This document shows positions 6,533 through 13,990 of a DNA stretch of 18,986 nucleotides, piece by piece. The notes beneath the pieces are model-generated. The model searched no databases and was not told where the DNA came from. It worked only from the letters and a program-made list of their open reading frames with translations. Both the position numbers and the translations under genes were made by a program. Source of the stretch: an uncultured Prevotellaceae bacterium (GTDB lineage Bacteria; Bacteroidota; Bacteroidia; Bacteroidales; Bacteroidaceae); the NCBI GenBank assembly GCA_946413885.1, contig CAMKMK010000012.1:1-18986 (forward strand), written 5' to 3'. Position 1 is the first letter of the stretch, and the number at the start of each line of letters is the position of its first letter.

Positions 6533-7972
6533 ATGGCTGAGATAAAATATCAACATGCTTTTATAGATAATGATAGGGATAATATTGTTTCTATCGATGA
6601 CATAACAAACGACAATCGTAAACAATTTAAATTCTATTGTATTGGATGCGGCCAAGAACTCATGCCGCGTGCGATTGGCAGCAAGTACCGAAGACCCCAT
6701 TTTTATCATAGAGAAATAGTAGAATGTTCTGGAGAGACTTATTTACACAAGTTAACAAAGCTGATTATCAAACAAAAATTTTATAATGAACCAACATTCT
6801 TGATTGAATATGAAGTCACTAAAGAATGTAATAATACTGAATGTAAATACAAAAATCCTCGCTGTCGAGAAGGAGACCCTTCATATTCAATTGATTTGAA
6901 GAAATACTATGATACTTGTACGGAAGAAGCACCCATAAATGGGTATATTGCTGATATTCTCCTTACAAATAGCAAAAATCCCCATATTGAACCCATATTA
7001 ATTGAAGTATGCGTATCACATCCATGTGATGAAGACAAAAGAAATTCTGGGTTACGAATTATTGAAATTAAGATAAGGAAAGAACTGGATATCATTAATT
7101 TTAAAAAGAATAATGTTTTACGTGAATCCTCTCGATATGCTTTAAAGAGAGAAAAGATAGTGGAATTTATCTCTTTTAAAAGGGATATTAAGATTACAAA
7201 TCAGGTAAAATTACAGAGATACGTATATAACCCTGACCTGGATCCTATTGGTTATCTTACTGAAATTGATTGTAGCATGGCAAAATACAAGCTACGGACA
7301 AATTCTGCAGTTGAACTTAATGTGGTCAACATTAAAAATTTTGGAAAATGTGGATTTTGGGAGGTCTTTTTATGGATGTCTAAGCATAAAGGATTACGTA
7401 GATGTTTATTATGTAAATTTTACTATGCAACTATGTACGAGGAATACTCCACTTGTAGATTAAGTAAAAATTATGGCAAGCCTGCCTATCCCTCTATGGA
7501 TGAAGCTGAGAGATGCAGAAGCTATTATCCTAAAGATATACCTGTGAACATTCAAAAACCAGAAGACATTTTTATTGAGGAAGTGGTAACTCCACCCTAT
7601 TTTGAAAAACCAGAATATAAAGTTATACTTGCTGTAAGTCATTCTTTTAAGGATTACGATTTATTTAAGAAAAAATTCTTATATTATTTGTCTGACAAGA
7701 TGAATACCCACACTTTAGTTATTATTACAGGAGCATCAAGATTGACGGATATGTTTATTGATAGGTTGTCTGAAGACGTTGATTTTATTACAGAACCACA
7801 CGAAGCAAACTGGGGTAAATATGGCCAAGATGCCATTAGAGTATCAAATGATGAAATGACAACTTATGCCGATGCTTTAATAGCATTTTGGGATGGACAA
7901 AGTTTGGGTATTAAAAATATGATAGAATTGGCAAGACAAAAAAACATTAAAGTTGCGGTAGTAAAGTACTAA
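6533..7972 (+). CDS. CoiA-like cysteine/nuclease-domain protein fused to a C-terminal DUF2493 (SLOG) domain
   Basis: This 479-residue cytoplasmic protein has three parts. (1) Residues 30-80 resemble the N-terminus of CoiA-family proteins: C36-x2-C39, RRPHFYH (H56, H59), then C65, GETYLHKLTK (H72), followed by more cysteines (C99, C104, C111, C129). (2) Residues 134-185 look like a restriction-endonuclease fold: D141 in YIADIL, E158 in ILIEVCVSH, then K169 and IIEIKI at 176-181, as in CoiA-like proteins. (3) A second cysteine cluster (C291, C294, C308, C328) could bind zinc. Residues 362-479 match DUF2493 of the SLOG superfamily: YKVILAVSHSF, IITGASRLTD, NWGKYGQDAIRVSNDEM, ADALIAFWDGQSLGIKNMI. 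The usual GGArGaD loop is altered to TGASRLTD. The gene is markedly AT-richer than its neighbours, has its own promoter and no partner gene. Domain calls are by eye. A role in foreign-DNA defence or DNA processing is inference. Confidence 0.7.
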   Translation: MAEIKYQHAFIDNDRDNIVSIDDITNDNRKQFKFYCIGCGQELMPRAIGSKYRRPHFYHREIVECSGETYLHKLTKLIIKQKFYNEPTFLIEYEVTKECNNTECKYKNPRCREGDPSYSIDLKKYYDTCTEEAPINGYIADILLTNSKNPHIEPILIEVCVSHPCDEDKRNSGLRIIEIKIRKELDIINFKKNNVLRESSRYALKREKIVEFISFKRDIKITNQVKLQRYVYNPDLDPIGYLTEIDCSMAKYKLRTNSAVELNVVNIKNFGKCGFWEVFLWMSKHKGLRRCLLCKFYYATMYEEYSTCRLSKNYGKPAYPSMDEAERCRSYYPKDIPVNIQKPEDIFIEEVVTPPYFEKPEYKVILAVSHSFKDYDLFKKKFLYYLSDKMNTHTLVIITGASRLTDMFIDRLSEDVDFITEPHEANWGKYGQDAIRVSNDEMTTYADALIAFWDGQSLGIKNMIELARQKNIKVAVVKY

Positions 7973-8066
7973 CTCTCCTCATTGATACCATGAAACTCTA
8001 TTATGACTCAAATATAATTATCAAATAAGAATCTCTATTGATCCTTTTCTACCAGAGCATACATAC

Positions 8067-8096
8067 AAAAAAGAAGGGGGCTTCACAGCTCCCTTC
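8067..8096 (-). terminator. terminator-like hairpin oriented to the minus strand
   Basis: GAAGGGGGCT (8073-8082) pairs with AGCTCCCTTC (8087-8096) with one G-T pair and a 4-nt TCAC loop. The T-run (TTTTTT) follows the stem on the minus strand; on the plus strand the 3' side is CTCCAATTT. It would therefore stop a leftward transcript, although no minus-strand gene is visible to its right before miaB. Confidence 0.45.
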
Positions 8097-8121
8097 CTCC
8101 AATTTAAACTAAACCTTAACT

Positions 8122-8223
8122 ATGAAAAAATCTAATGTTTTATTCGGCACTCCAAAATTCGTAATAATCTTTAAAAACACCAAGTATTTGCTAACAAATG
8201 TTTCCTTGATTAGCGTTTTTTAA
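8122..8223 (+). CDS. 33-residue hypothetical ORF, possibly a gene remnant
   Basis: ATG at 8122 opens 33 codons ending in TAA at 8221-8223, starting MKKSNVLFGTPKFV. The upstream AAACTAAACCTTAACTATG resembles native Bacteroidetes gene starts. The peptide is basic at the N-terminus with some hydrophobic stretches but is not a clear signal peptide or membrane segment. It may be a leader peptide, the orphaned 5' end of a lost gene, or chance. Nothing is recognised. Confidence 0.2.
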   Translation: MKKSNVLFGTPKFVIIFKNTKYLLTNVSLISVF

Positions 8224-8288
8224 CACATTTGGTCGGTTTTGCATTCGTTTTACATGTAAAAAAAAGAACAAGAATGACAAAAATTGAC

Positions 8289-8296
8289 TACCTTTG
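8289..8296 (+). promoter_or_regulatory. -7 box of the miaB operon
   Basis: TACCTTTG at 8289-8296 matches TAnnTTTG. The expected start near 8303 leaves about 20 nt before the miaB ATG at 8323, which argues against the in-frame TTG at 8284. No -33 TTTG stands at 19-21 nt. A perfect palindrome (8248-8261) lies just upstream. Confidence 0.55.
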
Positions 8297-8322
8297 CAGT
8301 GCAAAAAACGATTTTGACTCAA

Positions 8323-9651
8323 ATGAGGAAACTTCTTATCGAGACATACGGCTGCCAGATGAACATCGCTGATAGCGAAGTTGTTGCATCTATCATGGGA
8401 ATGGCCGGTTATGAGATATGTCAGGATATAGAAGAAGCCAACGCTGTTTTCCTGAATACTTGCTCCGTTCGCGACAACGCGGAACAGAAGATTATCAATA
8501 GATTAGAGTTTCTGTACAGCTTGAAAAAAAGGAAGCAGAACCTGATCATTGGTGTGCTGGGTTGTATGGCTGAACGGGTTCGCGAGAAGCTTATTGAGGA
8601 ACATCATGCTGACATTGTTGTGGGCCCTGACAGCTATATGTCGCTGCCTGACCTGATTGCTCAAGTGGAATGTGGCCAGAAAGCCATCAACGTGGAACTT
8701 TCCACCACAGAGACTTATCGCGACATCATTCCTCAGCGTATCTGCGGCACTCATATCAACGGATTTGTTAGCATTACACGCGGATGCAACAATTTCTGTC
8801 ATTACTGCATCGTGCCTTATACGCGAGGACGTGAGCGCAGCCGTGATGTGGCGAGTATCCTCCGCGAGTGTCGAGATTTGTCTGACCGCGGGTTCAAGGA
8901 AGTGACTCTCTTGGGGCAGAATGTAAACAGCTATGCAGCCCCCAATCCTTCAGGGGAAGGAGAAATCCGTTTTCCTGAGCTGCTTCGACTGGTTGCCAGA
9001 GAGGTTCCTAACATGCGTGTCCGCTTCACCACGTCGCACCCTAAGGACATGAGTGATGATACGTTGCACGTGATTGCTGAAGAGCCCAACATCTGCCACC
9101 ACATCCATCTGCCTGTACAAAGCGGAAGCAATCGCATACTGAAACTTATGAACCGCAAGTACACACGCGAATGGTACCTGGATCGTGTGGCTGCCATCCG
9201 TCGGATTATCCCAGATTGCGGCTTGAGTACTGACATCTTTTGTGGGTATTGCAGCGAGACAGAAGAGGATCATCAAATGAGCCTGAGCCTGATGCGCGAA
9301 TGTGCCTACGATAGTGCTTTCATGTTCAAATACAGCGAACGTCCTGGCACCTATGCCAGCAAGCATCTGCCTGACGACATTCCTGAAGAGACCAAGATCC
9401 GCAGACTCAACGAATTGATTGCCCTGCAAAAAGAACTTTCCGCAGAGAGCAATGCGCGATGCATAGGAAAAGATTTTGAAATCCTGCTCGAAGGAGTCAG
9501 CAAGCGCAGTCGTGAACAACTTTTTGGCAGAACAAGTCAAAACAAGGTGGTCATCATCGATCGTGGCTCCCATCACATTGGAGAGACGGTTCGCGTACAT
9601 ATCACAGAGAGCAGCAGCGCCACCCTGAAGGGCGTAGAATGCAAGGATTAA
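8323..9651 (+). CDS. miaB: tRNA-2-methylthio-N6-dimethylallyladenosine synthase
   Basis: This 442-residue radical-SAM methylthiotransferase converts i6A37 to ms2i6A37 in tRNAs that read UNN codons. The N-terminal UPF0004 domain has its three cluster cysteines at C11 (YGCQMN), C47 (NTCSVRDNAEQK) and C81 (GCMAER). The radical-SAM motif C155-x3-C159-x2-C162 lies in RGCNNFCHYCIVPYTRGRERSR. HLPVQSGSNRILKLMNRKYT is another family signature, and the last 65 residues fit a TRAM domain. Length and motifs are normal for MiaB, and RGRERSR separates it from RimO. The ATG at 8323 is chosen over the TTG at 8284 because the -7 promoter box lies between them and the N-terminus then fits the family. It heads a run of closely spaced genes through folK. 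Confidence 0.95.
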   Translation: MRKLLIETYGCQMNIADSEVVASIMGMAGYEICQDIEEANAVFLNTCSVRDNAEQKIINRLEFLYSLKKRKQNLIIGVLGCMAERVREKLIEEHHADIVVGPDSYMSLPDLIAQVECGQKAINVELSTTETYRDIIPQRICGTHINGFVSITRGCNNFCHYCIVPYTRGRERSRDVASILRECRDLSDRGFKEVTLLGQNVNSYAAPNPSGEGEIRFPELLRLVAREVPNMRVRFTTSHPKDMSDDTLHVIAEEPNICHHIHLPVQSGSNRILKLMNRKYTREWYLDRVAAIRRIIPDCGLSTDIFCGYCSETEEDHQMSLSLMRECAYDSAFMFKYSERPGTYASKHLPDDIPEETKIRRLNELIALQKELSAESNARCIGKDFEILLEGVSKRSREQLFGRTSQNKVVIIDRGSHHIGETVRVHITESSSATLKGVECKD

Positions 9652-9673
9652 AAGCGAGAAAAAGTATTAAGAG

Positions 9674-10534
9674 ATGAGAAAGAAACATTCCTCTTGGCAA
9701 TGGCAAGCACTTACGAGTACCATCAGCACAACGATGGTCCTCATGCTTTTGGGTTTGGTAGTAATCTTCGTGCTGACCGCCAAGAAGCTGAGCGAATCCG
9801 TTCGCGAGAACCTTACTGTCACCGTCGTACTACAAGACGATGCATCCACTCAGGAAGCCAAGAAACTCATGACGGAACTGAGCCAGAAGGACTATGTCAA
9901 CGAAATAGAATACATCAGCAGCGAACAAGCCCTGAATGAGCAGATAGAGGCTATGGGACTGGATCCTACCGAATTCCTTGGAGCAAATCCTTTCTCCATC
10001 TCTATGGAACTGAAAATGAAGGCTGACTACGCGTGCAACGATTCCCTTCAGTGGATATCAAAAGACCTGAGTGAGAGTGAACTTGTATCTGATGTCATGT
10101 ATCAGAAGGATTTGGTGGACAGCCTCAACGAGAACCTGCAACGTGTCTCATTGATTTTACTTGTTATCGCTGTTCTCTTAGTTATTGTTTCCCTCAGTCT
10201 CATCAACAATACCGTACGGCTAAGTGTTTACAGTCGCCGCTTCATTATCCACACGATGAAACTGGTGGGTGCCAAATGGAGCTTTATCCGTCGTCCCTTC
10301 CTCATTCGCAGTTTCTGGATTGGCATTCTGTCGGCCGTACTGGCTGATGCTGTCCTGTTGGGCGCAATCCATTGGGCATTCAAGTACGATGCAGCTATCC
10401 AGCAATATGTTCCCACGACCAACATCGCCATCATGGCAGGTTGTGTCCTTATCTTTGGACTGGCGATTACCGTATTGTGTACCTACCTTTCTGTCACTCA
10501 TTACCTGAATCTGCGTGAGAGTGCCTTACATTAG
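9674..10534 (+). CDS. ftsX: cell division permease-like protein FtsX
   Basis: This 286-residue inner-membrane protein is the permease half of the FtsEX complex, which links an ABC-type ATPase to peptidoglycan hydrolysis at the division site. The topology is typical: a first membrane helix at about 18-37, a periplasmic domain of about 115 residues, then three helices near 157-178, 213-235 and 251-273. The cytoplasmic loop RLSVYSRRFIIHTMKLVGA (182-200) with the MKLVGA motif is the FtsX/FtsE contact region. No ftsE is adjacent in this window; the ATPase must be encoded elsewhere. It follows miaB by 22 nt and precedes the DUF3098 and uppP genes, so its neighbours are partly envelope functions. 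Confidence 0.9.
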   Translation: MRKKHSSWQWQALTSTISTTMVLMLLGLVVIFVLTAKKLSESVRENLTVTVVLQDDASTQEAKKLMTELSQKDYVNEIEYISSEQALNEQIEAMGLDPTEFLGANPFSISMELKMKADYACNDSLQWISKDLSESELVSDVMYQKDLVDSLNENLQRVSLILLVIAVLLVIVSLSLINNTVRLSVYSRRFIIHTMKLVGAKWSFIRRPFLIRSFWIGILSAVLADAVLLGAIHWAFKYDAAIQQYVPTTNIAIMAGCVLIFGLAITVLCTYLSVTHYLNLRESALH

Positions 10535-10565
10535 AAAAAAGTTAAAGATTTATATAAAGAGTAAC

Positions 10566-10814
10566 ATGAACAAATTTGCATTTGAAAAAAAGAATTTCAT
10601 TCTGCTGGCTATTGGAATGGTGATCATCATCATTGGTTTCATTCTGATGTCTGGCTCAGGCAGCAGTGAGAAGGCCTTCAATCCTGAGATTTTTAGTGCC
10701 ACCCGTATCAAACTGGCACCTCTGGTTTGTCTTGCAGGCTTCCTCTTCGTGATTGTTGCCATCATGTACAAACCCAATTCTCGAATAGAAAAGAAGGAAG
10801 ACAGCAATGAGTGA
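10566..10814 (+). CDS. DUF3098 small membrane protein
   Basis: This 82-residue protein is recognised as the Bacteroidetes DUF3098 type. It has the conserved FAFEKKNFILLAIGMVIIIIGF opening, in which the first membrane helix is residues 11-28, a short loop containing FNPEIFSATRIKLAPLV, a second helix around 43-63, and a charged tail. The ATG at 10566 gives the family N-terminus MNKFAFEKKNF; the upstream GTG at 10515 would add residues that do not belong. It ends inside uppP: its last 8 nt overlap the uppP start (ATGAGTGA), which suggests translational coupling. The function is unknown. Its standard place between ftsX and uppP suggests a role in envelope biogenesis, but that is inference. Confidence 0.85.
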   Translation: MNKFAFEKKNFILLAIGMVIIIIGFILMSGSGSSEKAFNPEIFSATRIKLAPLVCLAGFLFVIVAIMYKPNSRIEKKEDSNE

Positions 10815-11631
10815 TATACAAGCCCTCATCTTAGGTCTGGTACAGGGCCTTACGGAGTATCTTCCTGTCAGCAGTAGTGGCCATTTAGAGATTGGCAAGA
10901 TGCTTCTTGGCATCGACTCAGAGGCAGGAGGACTGACTTTCGATATTGTTGTCCACATCGCGACAGTCCTTGCAACTCTGGTGATCCTGTGGAAAGAGAT
11001 TGCTTGGATCTTCCGTGGGTTACTGAAATTCGAATGGAATGATGAGACCAAATATACTGTAAACATCCTGATCTCGATGATTCCTGTAGGTATTGTAGGC
11101 CTCTGTTTCAAGGACAGCATCGAAGCGTTGTATGCCAACGAACATATACGCGCGCTAGTTGTGGGTACCTGTCTTATCATTACAGCTATCCTGCTCACTT
11201 TGACCTACTTCTATCAACCACGTGAGCGTGAGAAGATGCCACCTCTGCATGCTTTTGTCATTGGTATCGCTCAAGCTTGTGCCGTATTGCCAGGATTGAG
11301 CCGAAGTGGCAGTACAATTGCTACAGGACTTCTGTTAGGCAACAGCAAGCAAAAGTTGGCGCAGTTCTCGTTCTTGATGGTGATTCCACCCATTTTGGGT
11401 GAGGCTCTCCTTGACTTCAAGCACATCTTTGCACCAAGTGCAGAATATCTGGCAGAACATGGAGCCACAACACCTATTCCCTCCTCTGCCATCATCATTG
11501 GTTTTCTGGCAGCATTCATCTCAGGATGCTTTGCTTGCAAATGGATGATTTCTCTGGTGAAGAAGTGCAAACTCATCTATTTTGGCATTTATTGTGCCAT
11601 CGCAGGCATCTTGGTGCTGATCTTGGGTTAA
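10807..11631 (+). CDS. uppP: undecaprenyl-diphosphatase (UppP/BacA)
   Basis: This 274-residue integral membrane enzyme dephosphorylates undecaprenyl diphosphate, regenerating the lipid carrier for peptidoglycan and other surface polymers. The two active-site signatures are present: QGLTEYLPVSSSGHL at residues 13-27 (Glu17, His26) and LPGLSRSGST at 161-170 (Arg166). The rest consists of hydrophobic helices, with the usual final segment (CAIAGILVLIL). The length is normal. The start overlaps the DUF3098 stop by 8 nt and the gene follows ftsX, so the envelope genes are co-expressed. High expression of this family is known to raise bacitracin resistance, but nothing here suggests that role. Confidence 0.95.
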   Translation: MSDIQALILGLVQGLTEYLPVSSSGHLEIGKMLLGIDSEAGGLTFDIVVHIATVLATLVILWKEIAWIFRGLLKFEWNDETKYTVNILISMIPVGIVGLCFKDSIEALYANEHIRALVVGTCLIITAILLTLTYFYQPREREKMPPLHAFVIGIAQACAVLPGLSRSGSTIATGLLLGNSKQKLAQFSFLMVIPPILGEALLDFKHIFAPSAEYLAEHGATTPIPSSAIIIGFLAAFISGCFACKWMISLVKKCKLIYFGIYCAIAGILVLILG

Positions 11632-11657
11632 AAAGCTAATATTTTGTCATCTGACAC

Positions 11658-12386
11658 ATGAATTTCACAGAAGGAGAAATACTTTATTTCGACAAACCTC
11701 TTACCTGGACAAGTTTCAACTTGGTAGCCAGGGTTCGTTGGCTTTTGTGTAAGAAGTTAGGTGTCAAGAAACTGAAAGTTGGTCATGCCGGCACTTTAGA
11801 TCCACTTGCTACAGGTGTGATGATAATCTGTACAGGACGTGCCACCAAGCGCATCGAGGAACTCCAGGCCCATATTAAGGAATATGTAGCCACCCTGCAG
11901 TTGGGATCCACAACTCCCTCCTTCGATCTGGAAAAGCCCATCGATGCCACCTATCCCACTGACCATATTACTCAGAAAGGCGTTTTAGAGGTACTCAAGA
12001 CCTTTATAGGTCAAATAGAACAGGTTCCTCCCTCCTTTTCTGCTTGTAAAGTGGAAGGAAAACGTGCCTATCACCTTGCCCGCAAGGGAAAGGAAGTCGA
12101 GCTAAAGCCCAAAGTATTGGTTATCGACGAGATAGAACTACTCGATTTCAATCCTGATACCATGCAGATGACCATACGCGTTGTATGCAGCAAGGGAACC
12201 TACATTCGTGCTCTTGCTCGCGACATTGGTCAGAAACTTGGTAGTGGAGCCCATCTGATTGCTTTGCGTCGTACTAAGATAAATGATGTAAGAGCAGAAG
12301 ATTGCATGAAGATCGAAGATTTTCCCCAATGGCTCGACCAGCAAGAAATAGAAGACTTGAAAACAGCAGAGGATGGTCAACGATGA
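11658..12386 (+). CDS. truB: tRNA pseudouridine(55) synthase
   Basis: This 242-residue enzyme makes the conserved pseudouridine 55 in the T loop of tRNAs. Its catalytic motif GHAGTLDPLATG at 42-53 carries the nucleophile Asp48. YFDKPLTWTSF near 10-20, QVPPSFSACKVEGKRAY, and the later VVCSKGTYIRALARDIGQ segment are all TruB signatures. No extended C-terminal PUA domain is evident, which fits the short bacterial form. It lies 26 nt after uppP and 44 nt before queA, giving a pair of tRNA-modification genes after miaB in the same run. Confidence 0.95.
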   Translation: MNFTEGEILYFDKPLTWTSFNLVARVRWLLCKKLGVKKLKVGHAGTLDPLATGVMIICTGRATKRIEELQAHIKEYVATLQLGSTTPSFDLEKPIDATYPTDHITQKGVLEVLKTFIGQIEQVPPSFSACKVEGKRAYHLARKGKEVELKPKVLVIDEIELLDFNPDTMQMTIRVVCSKGTYIRALARDIGQKLGSGAHLIALRRTKINDVRAEDCMKIEDFPQWLDQQEIEDLKTAEDGQR

Positions 12387-12430
12387 CATAACAAAAGAAA
12401 TTAAGAACAATACAATAAAAATAAATAAGG

Positions 12431-13513
12431 ATGAAACTCTCCCAATTCAAATTCAGACTTCCAGAGGATCGTATTGCACAAGAACCTACTCCCTTCAGAG
12501 ACGACTGTCGATTGATGGTGGTTCACGCCAAGAGCGAAGTAATCGAGCATCGCGATTCCTTCCGTAACATTCTGGATTATTTCCAGGAAAAGGATGTTTT
12601 TGTTTTCAACGACACGAAGGTTTTCCCTGCTCGCCTTTATGGCAACAAGGAAAAAACAGGTGCCAAGATTGAGGTTTTCCTGCTGCGCGAGTTGAACGAA
12701 GACATGCGTCTTTGGGACGTTCTCGTGGATCCAGCCCGCAAGATTCGTATTGGCAACAAGCTCTACTTTGGCGAAGATGATTCCATGGTGGCTGAGGTGA
12801 TTGACAACACCACCAGTCGAGGCAGAACGCTGCGGTTCCTTTACGATGGCCCCCACGATGAATTCAAGCGTGCCCTCTTTGCCTTAGGCGAGGCTCCCAT
12901 TCCAAAGGAAATCATCAAACGCGATGCCACTCCTGCAGACTTAGAGGATTTCCAATGCATCTTTGCCAAGAACGAGGGTGCTGTTACCGCTCCTACAGCT
13001 GGTCTGCACTTCTCTCCCCAACTGATGAAAATGATGGAAATCAAGGGCATCGATTTCGCTTTTGTCACCATGCATTGCGGATTGGGTAATTTCCGTGCTA
13101 TCGATGTGGAGGACTTGACCAAACACAAGATGGATAGCGAGGAGATGCACGTCAACGCACAAGCTTGCAACATCATAAACAAAGCCAAGGAGGAGGAACA
13201 CAAGGTGGTTGCCGTAGGTACCACAGTTCAGCGCACCTTGGAAACTGCTGTCAGCGCAGATAACCGATTGAAGGAATATGACGGATGGACCAACAAGTTC
13301 ATCTTCCCTCCATACGAGTTCAAGATGGCTGATGCCATGATTGCCAACTTCTACATGCCCTACAGCACCCTGTTGATGCTTACTTGTGCCTATGGAGGCT
13401 ATGACTTGATCATGACGGCCTACAAGGAAGCTCTTCGCTTCAATGAGCACGACGTTGAGAAACGATACCGCTTTGGCACGTATGGTGATGCCATGCTGAT
13501 CCTTCAGGACTAA
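12431..13513 (+). CDS. queA: S-adenosylmethionine:tRNA ribosyltransferase-isomerase
   Basis: This 360-residue protein carries out the penultimate step of queuosine synthesis: it transfers and isomerises the ribosyl part of SAM onto 7-aminomethyl-7-deazaguanine at tRNA position 34, forming epoxyqueuosine. Signatures are FNDTKVFPARLYG (59-71), GAVTAPTAGLHFSPQL (183-198), VAVGTTVQRTLE, NFYMPYSTLLMLTCAYGG and the terminal RFGTYGDAMLIL. The length is usual. The ATG at 12431 gives the normal N-terminus MKLSQFKFRLPEDRIAQEP. The folK start lies one nucleotide after the stop, so the two are surely co-transcribed. The enzyme consumes SAM, the product of MetK encoded just downstream. Confidence 0.95.
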   Translation: MKLSQFKFRLPEDRIAQEPTPFRDDCRLMVVHAKSEVIEHRDSFRNILDYFQEKDVFVFNDTKVFPARLYGNKEKTGAKIEVFLLRELNEDMRLWDVLVDPARKIRIGNKLYFGEDDSMVAEVIDNTTSRGRTLRFLYDGPHDEFKRALFALGEAPIPKEIIKRDATPADLEDFQCIFAKNEGAVTAPTAGLHFSPQLMKMMEIKGIDFAFVTMHCGLGNFRAIDVEDLTKHKMDSEEMHVNAQACNIINKAKEEEHKVVAVGTTVQRTLETAVSADNRLKEYDGWTNKFIFPPYEFKMADAMIANFYMPYSTLLMLTCAYGGYDLIMTAYKEALRFNEHDVEKRYRFGTYGDAMLILQD

Positions 13514-13514
13514 G

Positions 13515-13928
13515 ATGCATAATCTGTATGTCAGTTTAGGTTCCAATCTGGGTGACCGTGAACAAATGATTCGCCAGGCTCTTGCGCTCCTCGATGAGCG
13601 CGTGGGCGTGGTGGAACGTGTTTCATCCTTCATCGAGACGGAACCTTGGGGATTTCAGAGTCAACACCCATTCCTCAATGCCGCAGCTCTTGTTTACACC
13701 ATGTTGTCTCCACGCCGTTGTCTTCTTGAGACTCAGCAGATAGAGCGTGAATTGGGTCGAACGAAAAAGAGCGTGGACGGACAATACCATGATCGTCCCA
13801 TCGATATTGACCTGTTGCTTTACGATGACCTTCACGTTGAAGAGAAAGGTCTCACGTTACCTCATCCACACATGCAGGAAAGGGATTTTGTGATGATACC
13901 TCTCCGCGAAATTTTGCCTTCAGAATAA
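13515..13928 (+). CDS. folK: 2-amino-4-hydroxy-6-hydroxymethyldihydropteridine diphosphokinase (HPPK)
   Basis: This 137-residue enzyme transfers pyrophosphate from ATP to 6-hydroxymethyl-dihydropterin in folate synthesis. The N-terminal YVSLGSNLGDR, the ETEPWGFQSQHPFLNAA segment (41-57) and the signature RPIDIDLLLYDD at 94-105 (Asp97 and Asp99 bind magnesium) are all present, as is LPHPHMQERDFVMIPL near the end. It is compact, without a fused DHNA or DHPS domain. The start is 1 nt past the queA stop. It appears to be the last gene of the miaB-folK run, since a new promoter and a long leader follow. Confidence 0.93.
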   Translation: MHNLYVSLGSNLGDREQMIRQALALLDERVGVVERVSSFIETEPWGFQSQHPFLNAAALVYTMLSPRRCLLETQQIERELGRTKKSVDGQYHDRPIDIDLLLYDDLHVEEKGLTLPHPHMQERDFVMIPLREILPSE

Positions 13929-13968
13929 ATCTTTTCCCTACAAAGTACGTTGTATCAACTTTTCTTCG

Positions 13969-13976
13969 TACCTTTG
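13969..13976 (+). promoter_or_regulatory. -7 box of the metK transcription unit
   Basis: TACCTTTG matches TAnnTTTG. A GTTG at 13949-13952 may serve as the -33 element but is spaced too close (16 nt). The predicted start near 13983 puts the riboswitch-like RNA at the very 5' end of the transcript. Confidence 0.6.
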
Positions 13977-13990
13977 CACGCGAATTCAAC

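Larger units (their letters stand above)
7973..8322. other. 350-bp intergenic region before miaB
   Basis: No established gene is seen. The region holds a 10-bp hairpin (8073-8096), a 33-codon ORF (8122-8223) that begins like a real Bacteroidetes gene (CCTTAACTATGAAAAAA) but encodes no recognisable product, a 14-bp palindrome TTTTACATGTAAAA (8248-8261), and the miaB -7 box (8289-8296). No terminator with a T-run on the plus strand is evident behind the CoiA-like gene. Confidence 0.7.

Noticed and set aside
8195..8231. 7-bp inverted repeat CAAATGT/ACATTTG with a 23-nt loop
   Set aside because: It is short, AT-rich and widely spaced; not distinguishable from chance.
8284..8322. Extended miaB start at TTG 8284
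   Set aside because: The -7 promoter box (8289-8296) falls inside this extension, and the ATG at 8323 gives the normal MiaB N-terminus.
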